Positions 1 through 11,045 of a stretch of 64,000 nt of DNA are shown here, in pieces (position 1 is the first letter of the stretch; the number at the start of each line of letters is the position of its first letter). The DNA is taken from positions 1 to 64,000 of the forward strand of contig JAANDG010000258.1 in the NCBI GenBank assembly GCA_036852015.1. The letters run 5' to 3'. The notes beneath the pieces are model-generated. The model worked only from the letters and a program-made list of their open reading frames with translations, had not been told where the DNA came from and did not search any database. The translations under genes were made by a program, and so were the position numbers. The stretch is from Pelodera strongyloides. Lineage: Eukaryota; Nematoda; Chromadorea; Rhabditida; Rhabditidae.

Positions 1-683
1 AACGCTTTCATTGGAGCAAGTGAGTAAACCGGCTGAGTACTGCTTTATCAATATGCTACTTTGTTGACAATACAGTAAGTAGAATACTTCGCAAGAACAC
101 GGCGCGTACGACCTGGATTATTCTAAAGTAATGTCGTAATGTACATTGATTGGTGTTATTTCGTCGTGAAGTACGCTCGAATGAGCTGTTTTTTTGTCTC
201 TAGCGTACACACCCTTAATCCTTACTTTGCAATTTCATAACTTTCATAGAAGGTGAGCCTTGCAATAAAATTGATAAGCAAACCATGACGGAGTACACTA
301 ACGCTTAGAGAAAACCGTCCCTTTTTTGAGAATTCAATACTTGTAAAGCAGGATAAGAACCAGTGACTACTAATTTGTTGCAGTTATTCGATTATATAAG
401 TTGATACTGAAGTTATTTGGGGGAATAAACCACCATTTGAGTTCCAAGGCGCGTACATCCGTCCTTTTATTTAGTACGAACCTGAGTTATCTATGGGGCT
501 GTTCTTGTGTAATCACTTCCAAAAAATTCCTTATTGCTAGGACGAATTAATCAATTGAGATTTTTCGAAAAAACGGATTTCATTTTTCTGCACGGGCTTA
601 CAAAATTGAAGATAAAAAGGCCGAGATTTTTTGGAAAAATTTTATTGTCAACGAAGTTTTTAGCTTTCTCTTCGACGATTGGA
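1..683. repeat. Duplicated 3' flank of copy A
   Basis: I see no gene here. From about 168 onward the sequence is nearly the same as 9,731-10,220, the 3' flank of copy C, apart from a short indel around 200-240. Part of it (about 260-500) also recurs in weaker form at 8,440-8,670. It therefore belongs to the segmental duplication that carries this gene family. The ATGs in it open only short frames on both strands, which look like chance. Confidence 0.6.
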
Positions 684-935
684 TTATTCATATTCTCGGG
701 AAGTTGGAGAAGATTCTGCAATAAGCAAATGAATGTTCTAAACTCATTACAGTCCACATCGCTTGTATTATTACAGTTTGGAGACGGAGTTGTGAAACAC
801 AAATGTAACCTTACAAGTTGCTTCCGACAACCTAGCACGACAGTTGTTTTTGGCTGTGATTCTTCGAAAGAAGAAAAAAATAAAAGAAATAGATTCGAAG
901 TGTCACCAAACAAAGTGAGCCAGTACCTTGGATGT

Positions 936-3022
936 TCACTGGGGTGTTTTCTCTTCCTCAACTGCTTCCAATAAGTCCTCACAGAAACCGTCGATGAATT
1001 TGTACAGCTGGAAACTCAGAAATATCACACTAATGCAAAATAGGGCTGCGAAACCACAAGACCGGAGTATATTCACAGCTCATAACTGTCAAGGCTTATT
1101 AATATTAATAATTTATTTCCTGTTGCATGATTCTTTCAGTTTAAAAGGTGATAATACTGTAATTGGAAAATCAAAGAAAATAGAAAATACTAAAGCCAAA
1201 TACTAAAGGCTGTTTTCGCATTGCAGCACTCACACGTAGAATCTAACTTTCCAGAATATAAATTTATTTAAGTTATGCTTACCTTCGTCGTACTGTTCAT
1301 TGCGTTCTTGAAATACTTCTCAAGCTCTGAGGTGTTTACTTTAGTGAGTAGAGATTGAATCCGGTGAAGATCCTCTCTAAGCATAGCGTCCTTGAACACA
1401 ACCCCAAGGACATGGCACAGCTTCTCGAACGACTGCTCACCCTGGCAAGAGAAACAAATAGTTTTGCCCACAATATGTGGTAAAGTTACTGCTTTCCGAG
1501 AGCCGTTAATTGCCGTACTACGAAAACAAGGGATTATACTACCGGATTTGCCCTTAGCAAATCAATGTTCTTATCTGAGAATTAAAACACTCTACCAAAT
1601 GTTGAATATGTGTGGATAATTCAAAAGCTTACCTCCTTACTTGAACCATTGGCTTGCCTGATCATCTCGGCCAGTTTCTGTCGTGTGGCTTCGGATTGTG
1701 AATTGATCAAGCAGAAGGCCACGGTCTTTTTCGATTCTTTCATTTCATGTCCCCAGTGTTTCTTAGTCTTACATAAGGGGCAATTTCCATATGAAGAACA
1801 AGTCAAACAATCGAACATATTCGACAACTCATCTTCACGTCCACAGGAACAACTGAAAGATTTGTTGAATAACTACGATGGAGTATTTGTAATTTGTACA
1901 AGTTGTTTATACAAATGTTGCAAATACAAATGCGCAATGCAGTTGTTTTCTCAAGACAAAAAAAACGTTGAAACAAGGAACTAAGATCATTTTTGGCCCT
2001 AAACTGTAAATTTTTATTCGTTTCAAGACACGAAAAGTTTCTTGTATGGTAATTCTGTAATGCTACCCACGTAATCCGATCCGGAAGCAGCTTGTCAGGA
2101 ATTGATGGGTCCAACTTTGTCAATTTAGATGTGCTTGGTTGTATGTCGATTTCAGCTGCCGACACAGTTAAGACGGGCGTGGGATCCTTACTTGTCTCTC
2201 TGATATTCAAGGTTCGAGCAATTTCTTCTTCCTTGAAGAACGAACGCAGTTTACCAGTTTTTGTTCCATCAGCAGACACTGCGTTCAATTCATAAAGTAT
2301 ATCCCGATGTTGTTCACAGCCAACGGCTTTCATCCATTTTGAATATGTGAGAAGATGAAGCTGATTCTCAGGAATACATTGGATCAAATCAATTAGTCGA
2401 CGCAGGCATCACAGATACTGAAATCTGGAAAATCCATAGCACATCCTTGGCAATACGGCTCTCCATCAAGCATAATTATGCTTGATTCAGAGATGTATGC
2501 ACCAAGAGCTTCTTTACAAGCTTTGCAATTTACAACTATCTTAACCGGAAGCACTCCATCCACTCGATTTCGCTGAGTTCTTGTCTTGGGCATAACACCT
2601 TGTAGTTCGCTGATTATTTTACAAAACATTCTCTCCACGGACGATGTCGGCGAGGCTTCCCACCAATCATTCGAATAAGGGTCGCATCTCAAGCACGATA
2701 TTTGCGGAATACCGCGACGGTATAGTGTTGATGTATTACAATTGCATGCAGAACAATTATTTTTCATGGCAATTTGCAAATCAATAAGACGCAATTCCTC
2801 TTCGGGGGCATAGCTGGCAAAAATGCAGAAATTTGATAGACTCGCAGTCACTCTCATGCCAGAAGGGTGTTTGGGGCAATCAAGTTTCTTTTGCCTGCAG
2901 TTTCCACAGATCAACGTAGTACACTCGCTACAAAGTGCCGTATCATAAAAATATCCGTCGACCAAAGCTCGATCGCACTGTTTCCCACATTGGGAACACT
3001 TCGACGCTTCCAAAACAACCAT
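936..3022 (-). pseudogene. Family copy A: TRIM-like zinc-finger gene with frameshift
   Basis: Exons on the minus strand: 3022-2071, 1852-1633, 1441-1283 and 1007-936. Exon 1 codes for the Cys-rich N-terminal region found in all copies. Near 2,396 one base is missing compared with copy C, just after the C-D motif that precedes CIPENQL, and the frame ends about 209 codons in. The downstream part of exon 1 and exon 2 (CSCGREDELSNMFDC start, B-box-like CxxC-x5-CxxC-x4-HxxH) stay open in the shifted frame. Exon 4 ends in an early TGA after EEKTPQ, as in copy C. A remnant of the exon 5 seen in other copies lies at about 684-715 behind a good TTGCAG acceptor. A TTTCAG sits 14 bases before the ATG. 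All splice sites are intact, so this is a young pseudogene, or a gene with a sequencing error at 2,396. The protein role is unknown; the domain order suggests a TRIM-like protein. Confidence 0.8.
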
Positions 3023-3519
3023 ATTTTCTTATGCTCCTGAAATTCTTTATTATACTAAAATGTCAGATCCCGTAGCAGAACTGCGTCCAGCGATTGCTAT
3101 ACATTTTGCAGGGAGAAAAAGAGCATTCACGCACTGATTTAAAAGGACAGCGAACAATGCATAGGATAACGATGTTTACAATAAAAAATCGAAAGGAATG
3201 TTTTAGATTATGTCCAGTGCAGTAGTTTTGTAATAAAATGTAATGATTGCACAGGTCCTTAGAACACCTTAGTGTCAGTTTCAGGGAGTGTGCTGAATCT
3301 GGGATCTTAGGTTTGTGCAACGCAACCTCCAACCAATCAAACACTAAGGTAAGAACATAGGATGTAGCCATAATTGATCAAATCATAATAAAGTATTTTC
3401 TTCTCTTACAATTAGAATATAGAAAGTAAGAAAGTAGGCGTAATTTAACAGCGTAATTTGAGAAAGTAAGCGTATTTAAAACATAGGTTAACAGAAATGT
3501 AGGAGGAAATCGACCTTGG

Positions 3520-3900
3520 ATTTTGGGTACATTCAAGAAAGCCGAAGGGTGGTGTGATTTAACTATCAACTATCAACTATACTATAGATACAGTACAAAT
3601 CGCCTTTGAAAACAACACTGCAGTGCGATTGATTCTGATCTCATCTCAGAACTAGAAGTTAATTTTTTGATGTTTGCTAAGATAGACTGACAACGAATAG
3701 AATGTGAGACGTGAACTGGCGTAGGGGTATAGTGTGTATAAGAAGTGAAGCAATGATCGTACATAGGGCCTGGTTGCGGCACATCCGCGCATGCGCCGCC
3801 CAGCTGTGGCGAACATTTTTTTGCGCGCGACGGCTCTATGTCGGGGCTAGGTAAGAGGAAAACTATGAGTTATATCTCTATCGTAAAGAGAGTTACTGTA
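3520..3900. repeat. Upstream module shared by three family loci
   Basis: This block begins near a GGGTACATTCAAGAAAGC-like sequence and ends near GTCGGGGCTAGGTAAGAG. It recurs in the same orientation at 22,100-23,180, where MITEs interrupt it, and at 33,240-33,660 upstream of copy E. Here it lies upstream of copy A. It may hold promoter sequence duplicated with the genes, but I see no specific regulatory motif. The rest of 3,023-3,520 has no gene. Confidence 0.6.
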
Positions 3901-4042
3901 TGTAATTAAAAAAGGTGTTTTTGGTTCTATGGAGAATATACAAAAAGAGAATAATTCACAGTGTTATTTCAATGACGATGACGAGACAAAAGAGAACAAT
4001 TCATATTTTAAAACCTTTCGGAAGCCATTGAAAGCACAATTA

Positions 4043-4424
4043 CTTCCATCAGTCAGAAATTTTCACGAAGTAATATTTTTATTTCAAGCAGGACCAAAAA
4101 AATTGCCGTGCATGGTTTCGTTTTAACAAGTCTCATATTAGTGTTCAACAACATGATTACTTTCTTTATCTATCCTTTAAACAAATAAAATAGTGAATAA
4201 TTTAACAACCAGGACATCAAGCATCTACTACTTTCTCAGTAAGGGCGACATAGAACTAAAACAAAGCTAACGGGCACTTAAGAAATATGTGGTGTAAATA
4301 TCTGATGTTAGCCCTTTTTAAATATCTGAGCATTGAGTAGAACGAAGACGGGGCAATTTTTTTGGTCCTGCTTGAAATAGAAATATTACTTCGTGAAAAT
4401 TTCTGACTGATGGAAGAAATTGTG
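4043..4424. repeat. Foldback repeat with 65-70 bp arms
   Basis: The sequence at 4,043-4,107 (AAATTTTCACGAAGTAATAT inside it) returns as its reverse complement at about 4,355-4,424. The spacer of roughly 250 bases has no open frame of note. This looks like a small non-autonomous transposon or a local inverted duplication. I could not find clear target-site duplications. Confidence 0.55.
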
Positions 4425-4529
4425 ATCAGTATTGGGACCTAGAAATAATCGTTAAAAAACTAGACAACAGAAAGCTCAGAACCTAGCACTGTGAATACCT
4501 CCGCCCGAGGGAAAACCGAATTTTTTGTT

Positions 4530-4860
4530 TGTTAGTTAGTTTGACTGATTGTACATTTAAATGATGTGCGTTACGCTCAGGCAGTAGGATTAGTTCATAG
4601 TTTTTCCGTGCACTGAGCCATCTCACTTCCCGAGCGCCGCTACCACAAAAGCTGAAAGCTCCTATAAGTGGGTCCTATTAATGGGCATACTAAAACTAAA
4701 TTCTATCCCCATGTTTGATATTGGTATGGGTTTCAAAAGGAAAAATAACGAGACTGGAAACTATTTTCCGTAAAATTGGTTGCTCCTATTATATCGCCCA
4801 GCGAAACATTGCGACATCCATAGTATTGGAAAGTCGCCTCAGGCGGCGGTAGCCGACTGG
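4530..4860 (+). mobile_element. Helitron 3' end fragment
   Basis: The right end at 4,832-4,860 has the short hairpin CGGC-GGTA-GCCG followed by CTGG and a host T, the usual Helitron 3' terminus (CTRR|T). The same 30-base terminus ends the Helitrons at 24,240 and 46,730. The internal part at about 4,565-4,650 (GATGTGCGTTACGCTCAGG) is also shared with the 46.3-kb element. I found no matching TCTTATTATATAAA 5' end nearby, so the left boundary is approximate and the copy may be truncated. Confidence 0.6.
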
Positions 4861-4902
4861 TGTAACATAATGAAAGGGAGGAGAGAGGTAATGGAATAAA
4901 GA

Positions 4903-5035
4903 ATCAATATTATTAAACATTTTATACTTGAAAAAACATAAGCGTTAATCAATATTATTAAACATTTTATACTTGAAAAAATACAAGCGTTAATCAATAT
5001 TATTAAACAGTTTATACTTGAAAAAATATAAGCGA
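4903..5035. repeat. 45-bp tandem repeat, three copies
   Basis: A unit containing ATCAATATTATTAAACATTT and ending near AAGCG is repeated three times with a period of 45 bases. The copies differ at only a few positions, so the array is young. No coding sequence is involved. Confidence 0.85.
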
Positions 5036-5250
5036 TCTGTTGAACTGTCTAACATGGCTCCCGTTTTGAAACGCAACGCGCTCGAGGACAGGCGGCCAGG
5101 CACGGTCCGACTAGAGAGCGAGAGGGAGGAGAGGTATGAACCCTTATTCCGTATGCCATTCTGCTAATTTCACACATGTTACACAGTGTAACATGGAAAA
5201 CCAAAAACACCGATTTCGCCCTGGTCAAGTCCCTAAAAAATCGAGCCTTG

Positions 5251-5366
5251 ATCGGGACGAAATAGGGTGAGTTTGGAAAAAAATCGGGGCGAAATCGGGG
5301 TTTTGGGAAATGATCGGGGCAAAATCGGGGGTTTTTCGGAAAATAATCGGGGCAAAATCGGGGTTT
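5251..5366 (+). repeat. GGGG-rich minisatellite
   Basis: A degenerate unit of about 30-32 bases built on ATCGGGGCAAAATCGGGG is repeated roughly three and a half times. Each unit carries two G4 runs spaced by about 7 to 15 bases. The loops are long for a stable quadruplex. The rest of the interval up to copy B holds no gene I can support. Confidence 0.75.
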
Positions 5367-5758
5367 TCACTTTCCTGTATCAAGGCGAGTACCTCTCTTG
5401 ACCTTTTCTTTTCTATGGATCATGTTGATTAAAAATGCAGAGTGAATAAATTATATACTTGGAATAAAGAATTTATATATAAGGTCTGTGTAGATATGAA
5501 GACATTGAAAATGGAAAACCTTTGATAACAGGCTTCAAAATTGCAGCCCCATTCAAGGCTTCCAGTAGCACGAATGAGGCTGCATTTTATTTTCCGACGA
5601 AAGCAAAATAAAGCGGAAAAAAAAGCTTAAATATACTAGTAATCAATCTTGAAAAAAAATAATGTCAATGATAGAATAACAAAAGCGCAAGTGATCATGA
5701 AAGACGTGACTTCACTGACGAACAGACGCCTAGACATCTGTGTTTCGACGGTTTTGCA

Positions 5759-8099
5759 TTATTCCCGGGAAGTTGACGAAGGTTCTGCAATAAACAAATG
5801 TTCCAATCGCACTCAAAAGTCATTACAGTTTACTTTTTTTTAAAGGTATTTTACAGTTTGATACGGTTGTAAGGCATACTAAAGATAAACAGACGAGCGG
5901 TTTCCGCAACCACCTACGCCCGTTCATTTCCGCTGTGGTTGTTCGAAAAACAACATGAGACAATACCTTTGACACTCACGCTGGTGTTTTGTTTCTCTTC
6001 GTCAACTGCTTCCAATAAGTCGTCACAGAAAGAGTCGATGTATTTGTACAGCTGGAAACTCAGAAATATCATACTAATGCAAAATAGGGTTGCGAAACCA
6101 TAATACCGGAGTATATTTCAACGAAATAGTTCATAGCTGTCAAGGCTGTTTTCGCATTGCCGCGCTCACGCGTATAATCTATCTTTCCAGAATATAAATT
6201 CATTTAAGTTATGCTTACCTTCGTCGTACTGTTCGATGCGCTCTTGAAAAACTTTTCGAGTTCTGAGGTGTTTGCTTTAGTGAGTAGAGATTGGATCCGG
6301 TGAAGATCCTCACTAAGCATAGCATCCTTGAACACAACTCCAAGAACATGGCATAGCTTGTTGAACGACTGTTCACCCTAGATGAGAAATTTTTGTTTGG
6401 TCTTGCTACGGCAGCATGTCGAAAGGGTGAAGGGAAATGCTAGGGGACTTCAACCTTTGTTTTTATCTCCTTGCCAGACACTTATCTTGTGCCTCATTTC
6501 CCAAGTAGACAACTTTTGTCGAGTTCCCAAGTAGACAACTTACTAAAATGTTTCGTTCTATTCTTCAAAGGAATACATAGACTAGAATAAGAGATCCGCA
6601 CCTGAAAATTAAAACGTGCTTACAGAAAGAACGTCTGCTTATAGGAGTATTGGCCGAATGTCGAACGAGTGTCGTTGGCAGGTAACACAAACGCTTACCG
6701 CTTTATTTGAACAATTGGCTTGTCCGACCATCTCGACCAGTTTCTGTCGGGTGGCTTCGGATTGTGAATTGATCAAGCAGAAGGTAACAGTCTTTTTCGA
6801 CTCGTTCATTTCATGTCCCCAATGCTGCTTTGCAAGGCAAAGGGCGCACGCTCCATAAGTAGAACAAGTCAAACAATCGAACATATTCGACAACTCTTGT
6901 TCACATCCACAAGAACAGCTGCAAGATGTTTGTATAACTTCGGTGCGATTTTTGTTCAAGTTGTACGCATGCAAATGTTCTGTGATTCCGTAGATCGGTA
7001 GCTTTTGTGTAGACAAGAAAAGGTATCAGGGCGAGGCTTCTTATGTGACCTAAGTAATTGCTATAAGATGAAGGTTTCCTTTGTATGATAATTATATAAA
7101 AAATACCCACGTAATCCGATCCGGAAGCAGCTTGTCAGGAATTGTTGGGTCCAAATTTGACAATGTAGATGTACTTATATCCCTGTCGTTTGCAATAGCC
7201 GTCGTTTTGATAGTTATCGTGGGCTTGGTGTTTTTACGGGTCTCGCTACTATTTCCAGCAACGTCTTCGTTCTTGAAGAACGAATGAAGTTTACCACCTT
7301 TTGTAAAAGCACCAGACCTAGCAAATAAATCTTGCAGAATATGTTGGTGGCGTTCACAACCAGCGGCTTTCACCCATTTGGAATATGTAAGTTGGTGCAG
7401 CTGGTTCTCAGGAATGCATCGAATAAAGGCAAAGAATTTGCGAAAGCAATCACAGGATTTGGGGGCACTATCAAATAACAACACTCGAGAATAGCAATCA
7501 TAGCAATGAGGCTCTTCCTTAATCATGCCAGTAAACAGACTGCCCCAGGTTTTCTCGTCCATGTTGTAACAAGCACTGCAATGATAGTATACCTTCACTG
7601 GCAAGTTTCCTCGGGTTCCCAGGCACTGTGATCTTGGCTCTTGAATGAACTTTTCAGTCAGTTCATTTATTATCCTGTGAAATCTGTCTTCGGTCTTTCT
7701 GGTGGAAAGATGCATCTCGGCATGAGGTGGTTTACAACACCTAGGGCACGCTATTCGTTGTATTCCGCAACGGTACAGTTGTGAACTTGATGCACCACAT
7801 ACAGAGCAGCAATTGAATATTAAGCAAGGTTCCAAATCGATAAGTTGTAATTCATCCACAGGGGCGTAATTTATCAAAGAACAGAGATCGGATATAGTCT
7901 TAGTTTCGTATGCCAAACAATTGCCGACGCCACGCCCGCAGGGCCCAAAATAGCCGGTTTGTGAACAAACCCCGCAGTAGAGTTTACCACAACGTTGGCA
8001 GCACATAACATATGCAATTGTTTCGACAGTTTCATCAACCAATGCTGAGTCACATTGGTCCCCACATTTTGAGCATTGCAAAGCGTCCAAATGAACCAT
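5759..8099 (-). CDS. Family copy B: intact TRIM-like zinc-finger gene
   Basis: Exons: 8099-7111, 6918-6699, 6377-6219, 6051-5967 and 5784-5759, about 492 aa. All phases agree: intron 1 is phase 2 (ATTAC|GTGGGT), introns 2 and 3 phase 0, intron 4 phase 1. The N-terminus MVHLDALQCSKCGDQC begins a CxxC cross-brace; a second CxxC pair (SVCGASSSQLYRCG) and a CxxC-x-CYDC region follow. The module CIPENQLHQLTYSKW then leads to RSFFK. Exon 2 gives a B-box-like finger (C-x2-C-x5-C-x2-C-x4-HWGH). Exons 3 and 4 look helical; exon 5 ends the protein with EPSSTSRE, matching other copies. A TTTCAG lies 10 bases before the ATG. It is one of the more divergent copies in exon 1. By family logic it may be a ubiquitin-ligase-like or scaffold protein, but this is inference from zinc-finger architecture only. 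Confidence 0.85.
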
Positions 8100-8731
8100 T
8101 TACAGGTCTCTGAAAATTTCAACAGAGTATCATTTCTATGAAATTTGTGACATATCTGAATGTTAGAAGTTATTGAAGCAAACAAAGCGAGCTTGACAAA
8201 ACAAATGCATTTTTATATTGTAAGTTTTTTTCGACTGCACTTTTGCTTTCAGCACCGATTCCAACGTATGTCTATTTTGAATCTGTACGTAGCATAAATT
8301 GTAATTTTGTCTACATTTCTCGGAATCTTCTTTGCCAATAATGAATTGAACATTACGTATTGGGGAAAAAGGTAAAATGAATATAAAAAAATCAATTAAA
8401 TTTGTTATCGTGCGGAACATAAGCTTATCAAGGAAGAGAAGACTGGCAATAAAATAGATAGGTTCACCATGACGCCAGTGTACACTAACGCTTAGAGACA
8501 ACAGTCCTTTTATTGAGAGTTCAATTGCAGTGACACAGGACTGGTACTAGTGACTACTAATTTATTGTAGGATTATATAAGACGATACTCAAGTTATTTG
8601 GGGGTAGAAACCTCTATTTGAGGTCCAAGACGCGTGCATGCCTTTTTATTTAGGAAGAACCAGAGTTATCCATGCAGCAGTTCTTTGTGCAATCATTTCC
8701 GCAAAATTCCCGGTTCAGGCCCACGAGAAAA

Positions 8732-8905
8732 AAAGTTTTCCTCGATTTACTTGCACAGAATGTACGGAATTTAACAAATATTACTGTGGAAACCGCATTT
8801 CTTTGCATCTAGAACTCGCAAAGTTATTTATTGTTCGGCCAGGGACCGTAGTCAGAAAGTTAAAATACGTTTTTACGGTTTATATACGTCCATTAGGCTA
8901 TTCAA
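8732..8905 (+). mobile_element. Fragment of TTAA-type MITE R
   Basis: The stretch from CCACGAGAAAAAAAG through TTGCACAGAATGTACG to GGACCGTAGTCAG matches the left half of the complete element at 27,090-27,539. Its outer terminus is degraded and no right end was found, so this is a relic. Confidence 0.55.
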
Positions 8906-9715
8906 AATGGCTATTTTTGCAGGCTACGCATCATGCGGTTTTCTAGCCGAGCCGCTTTTCTGTCAGGGCGTGGCTACAGCTATAGCCGTAGTCGCTAGTC
9001 GCTACCAAAGAAGCATGCGGCTACGGCTATATCCATAGCCGTTTCTTGAACAAAGAGCGGATATGGCTGTAAGCCAATCCATTGGCAGCGTGAATAGTCG
9101 GCTATTCTAAGCAGCTAAATAATATTTTTTGAACAGAGATGAAAAACACTAATTATTTTCGCAAATTTCAAAATACGATGTCATTATGCAAAAAAAATGC
9201 GTCAAACAAGAAAAATTTACGCTAAGATGAATCCAAATATGCGCACAGCGTTGCCCAACGATAATTTATGGAACTGTTTATAATTTTAACACAAAATAAG
9301 CTCAAATAATGGCAAATTTATAATGAAACACAATAAAATTATTAAATGTTTGGGCCCGATTACAAAAAGTAGTTTTCGATCGATTTCCGATAGAAGATTG
9401 TTTCTACTATAATATTACGGTGGTTTTGGTGCTTTATAGGCAAAACCGTACTAATTTCAGAAAAAAAATTCGAAAATTCATATGTATTCATTTAAAATAG
9501 CCGAATATTCATGTATCCTAATACTTTTATTCGGCTTGACGAGTAGCCATCTTTACAGCTGAGCAGATATGCGGCTCAGTGCGTAGCCGCTGCAGTGGCT
9601 ACCCGTGAAGCCGGCTATGACTGTATCCACTGCAATGAATACGCGTAAAGCCGGCTTTCCGTGTATTCACAGAGCGGCTAGCCGGATCGGCTATTTCTGT
9701 AGGCGATTTGACACC
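8890..9715. repeat. GGCTA/TAGCC-rich inverted repeat region
   Basis: Both ends of this stretch are dense in GGCTA and its complement TAGCC (about 8,890-9,110 and 9,530-9,710), with an AT-rich middle. The left end has GGCTATTCAAAATGGC and the right end ATCGGCTATTTCTGTAGGC, roughly inverted to each other. It resembles a decayed foldback element. There is no coding sequence. Confidence 0.5.
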
Positions 9716-9730
9716 ACTCTAGTTACAGCG

Positions 9731-11045
9731 TAGTGAAGTACGCTCGAATGAACTGTTTTTGAACTTCGCAATTTAATAACTTTCATAGAAGGGGAGCCTT
9801 GCAATAAAATTGAACCATGACACGAATACCAAACATAACGCTTAGAGATAACCGTCCTTTTTTTGGGAACTCAATACTTGAAAAGCAGGATAATAACCAG
9901 GGACTACTAATTTATTGCAGTTATTCGATTATATAAGTTGATACTGAAGTTATTTGGGGGAATAAACCACCAATTGAGGTACTGGGCGCGTACATCCGTC
10001 CTTTTATTTAGTACGAACCTGAGTTATCTATGGGGCTGTTCTTGTGTAATCACTTCCAAAAAATTCCTTATTGCTAGGACGAATTAATCAATTGAGATTT
10101 TTCGAAAAAACGGATTTCATTTTTCTGCACGGGCATACAAAATTGAAGATAAAAAGGCCGAGATTTTTTGGAAAAATTTTATTGTCAACGAAGTTTTTAG
10201 CTTTCTCTTCGACGATTGGATTATTCATATTCTCGGGAAGTTGGAGAAGATTCTGCAATAAGCAAATGCATGTTCTAAACTCATTACAGTCCACATCGCT
10301 TGTATTATTACAGTTTGGAGACGGAGTTGTGAAGCACAAATGTAACTTTACAAGTTGCTTCCGACAATCTAGCGCGACAGTTGTTTTTGGCTGTGATTCT
10401 TCGAAAGAAGAAAAAAATAAAAGAAGTAGATTCAAGGTGTCCCCAAACAAAGTGAGCCAGTACCTTGGATGTTCACTGGGGTGTTTTCTCTTCCTCAACT
10501 GCTTCCAATAAGTCCTCACAGAAACCGTCGATGAATTTGTACAGCTGGAAACTCAAAGATATCACACTAATGCAAAATAGAAGACCGGAGTATATTTCAC
10601 AGAAATAGCTCATAACTGTCAAGGCTTATTAATATTAATAATTTATTTCCAGTTGCATGATTCTCTTAGTTTAAAAGGTGATAATACTGTAATTGGAAAA
10701 CCAAAATAAAGAGAAAAATAAAGACAAATACTAAAGGCTGTTTTCGCATTGCAGCTCTCACACGTAGAATCCAACTTTTCAGAAAATAAATTCAATTTAA
10801 TGCTTACCTTCGTCGTACTGTTCATTGCGCTCTTTAAAAACTTTTCGAGTTCCGAGGTGTTTGCTTTCGCGAGAAGAGATTGAATCCGGTGAAGATCCTC
10901 ACTAAGCATAACGTCCTTGAACACAACACCAAGAACATGGCATAGCTTGTTGAACGACTGTTCGCCCTGGCAAGAGAAACAAATAGTTTTGCCCACAATA
11001 TGTGGTAAAGTTACTGCTTTCCGACAGCCGTTAATGGAAAAACTA
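9731..11045 (-). repeat. Segmental duplicate of 168-1,500
   Basis: This block repeats the 3' half of locus A (3' flank, exons 4 and 3 and the start of intron 2) with few changes. It ends at about 11,040, where intron 2 of copy C is broken by the inserted repeats. The homology to locus A resumes at 15,785 (CTACGAAAACAAGG), so A and C come from one recent duplication of the whole gene. Confidence 0.8.

Noticed and set aside
534..982. Overlapping frames of about 145 codons on both strands, repeated at 10,071-10,519
   Set aside because: The duplicates are part of the A/C segmental duplication; the minus frame covers exon 4 in the wrong frame and the 3' flank.
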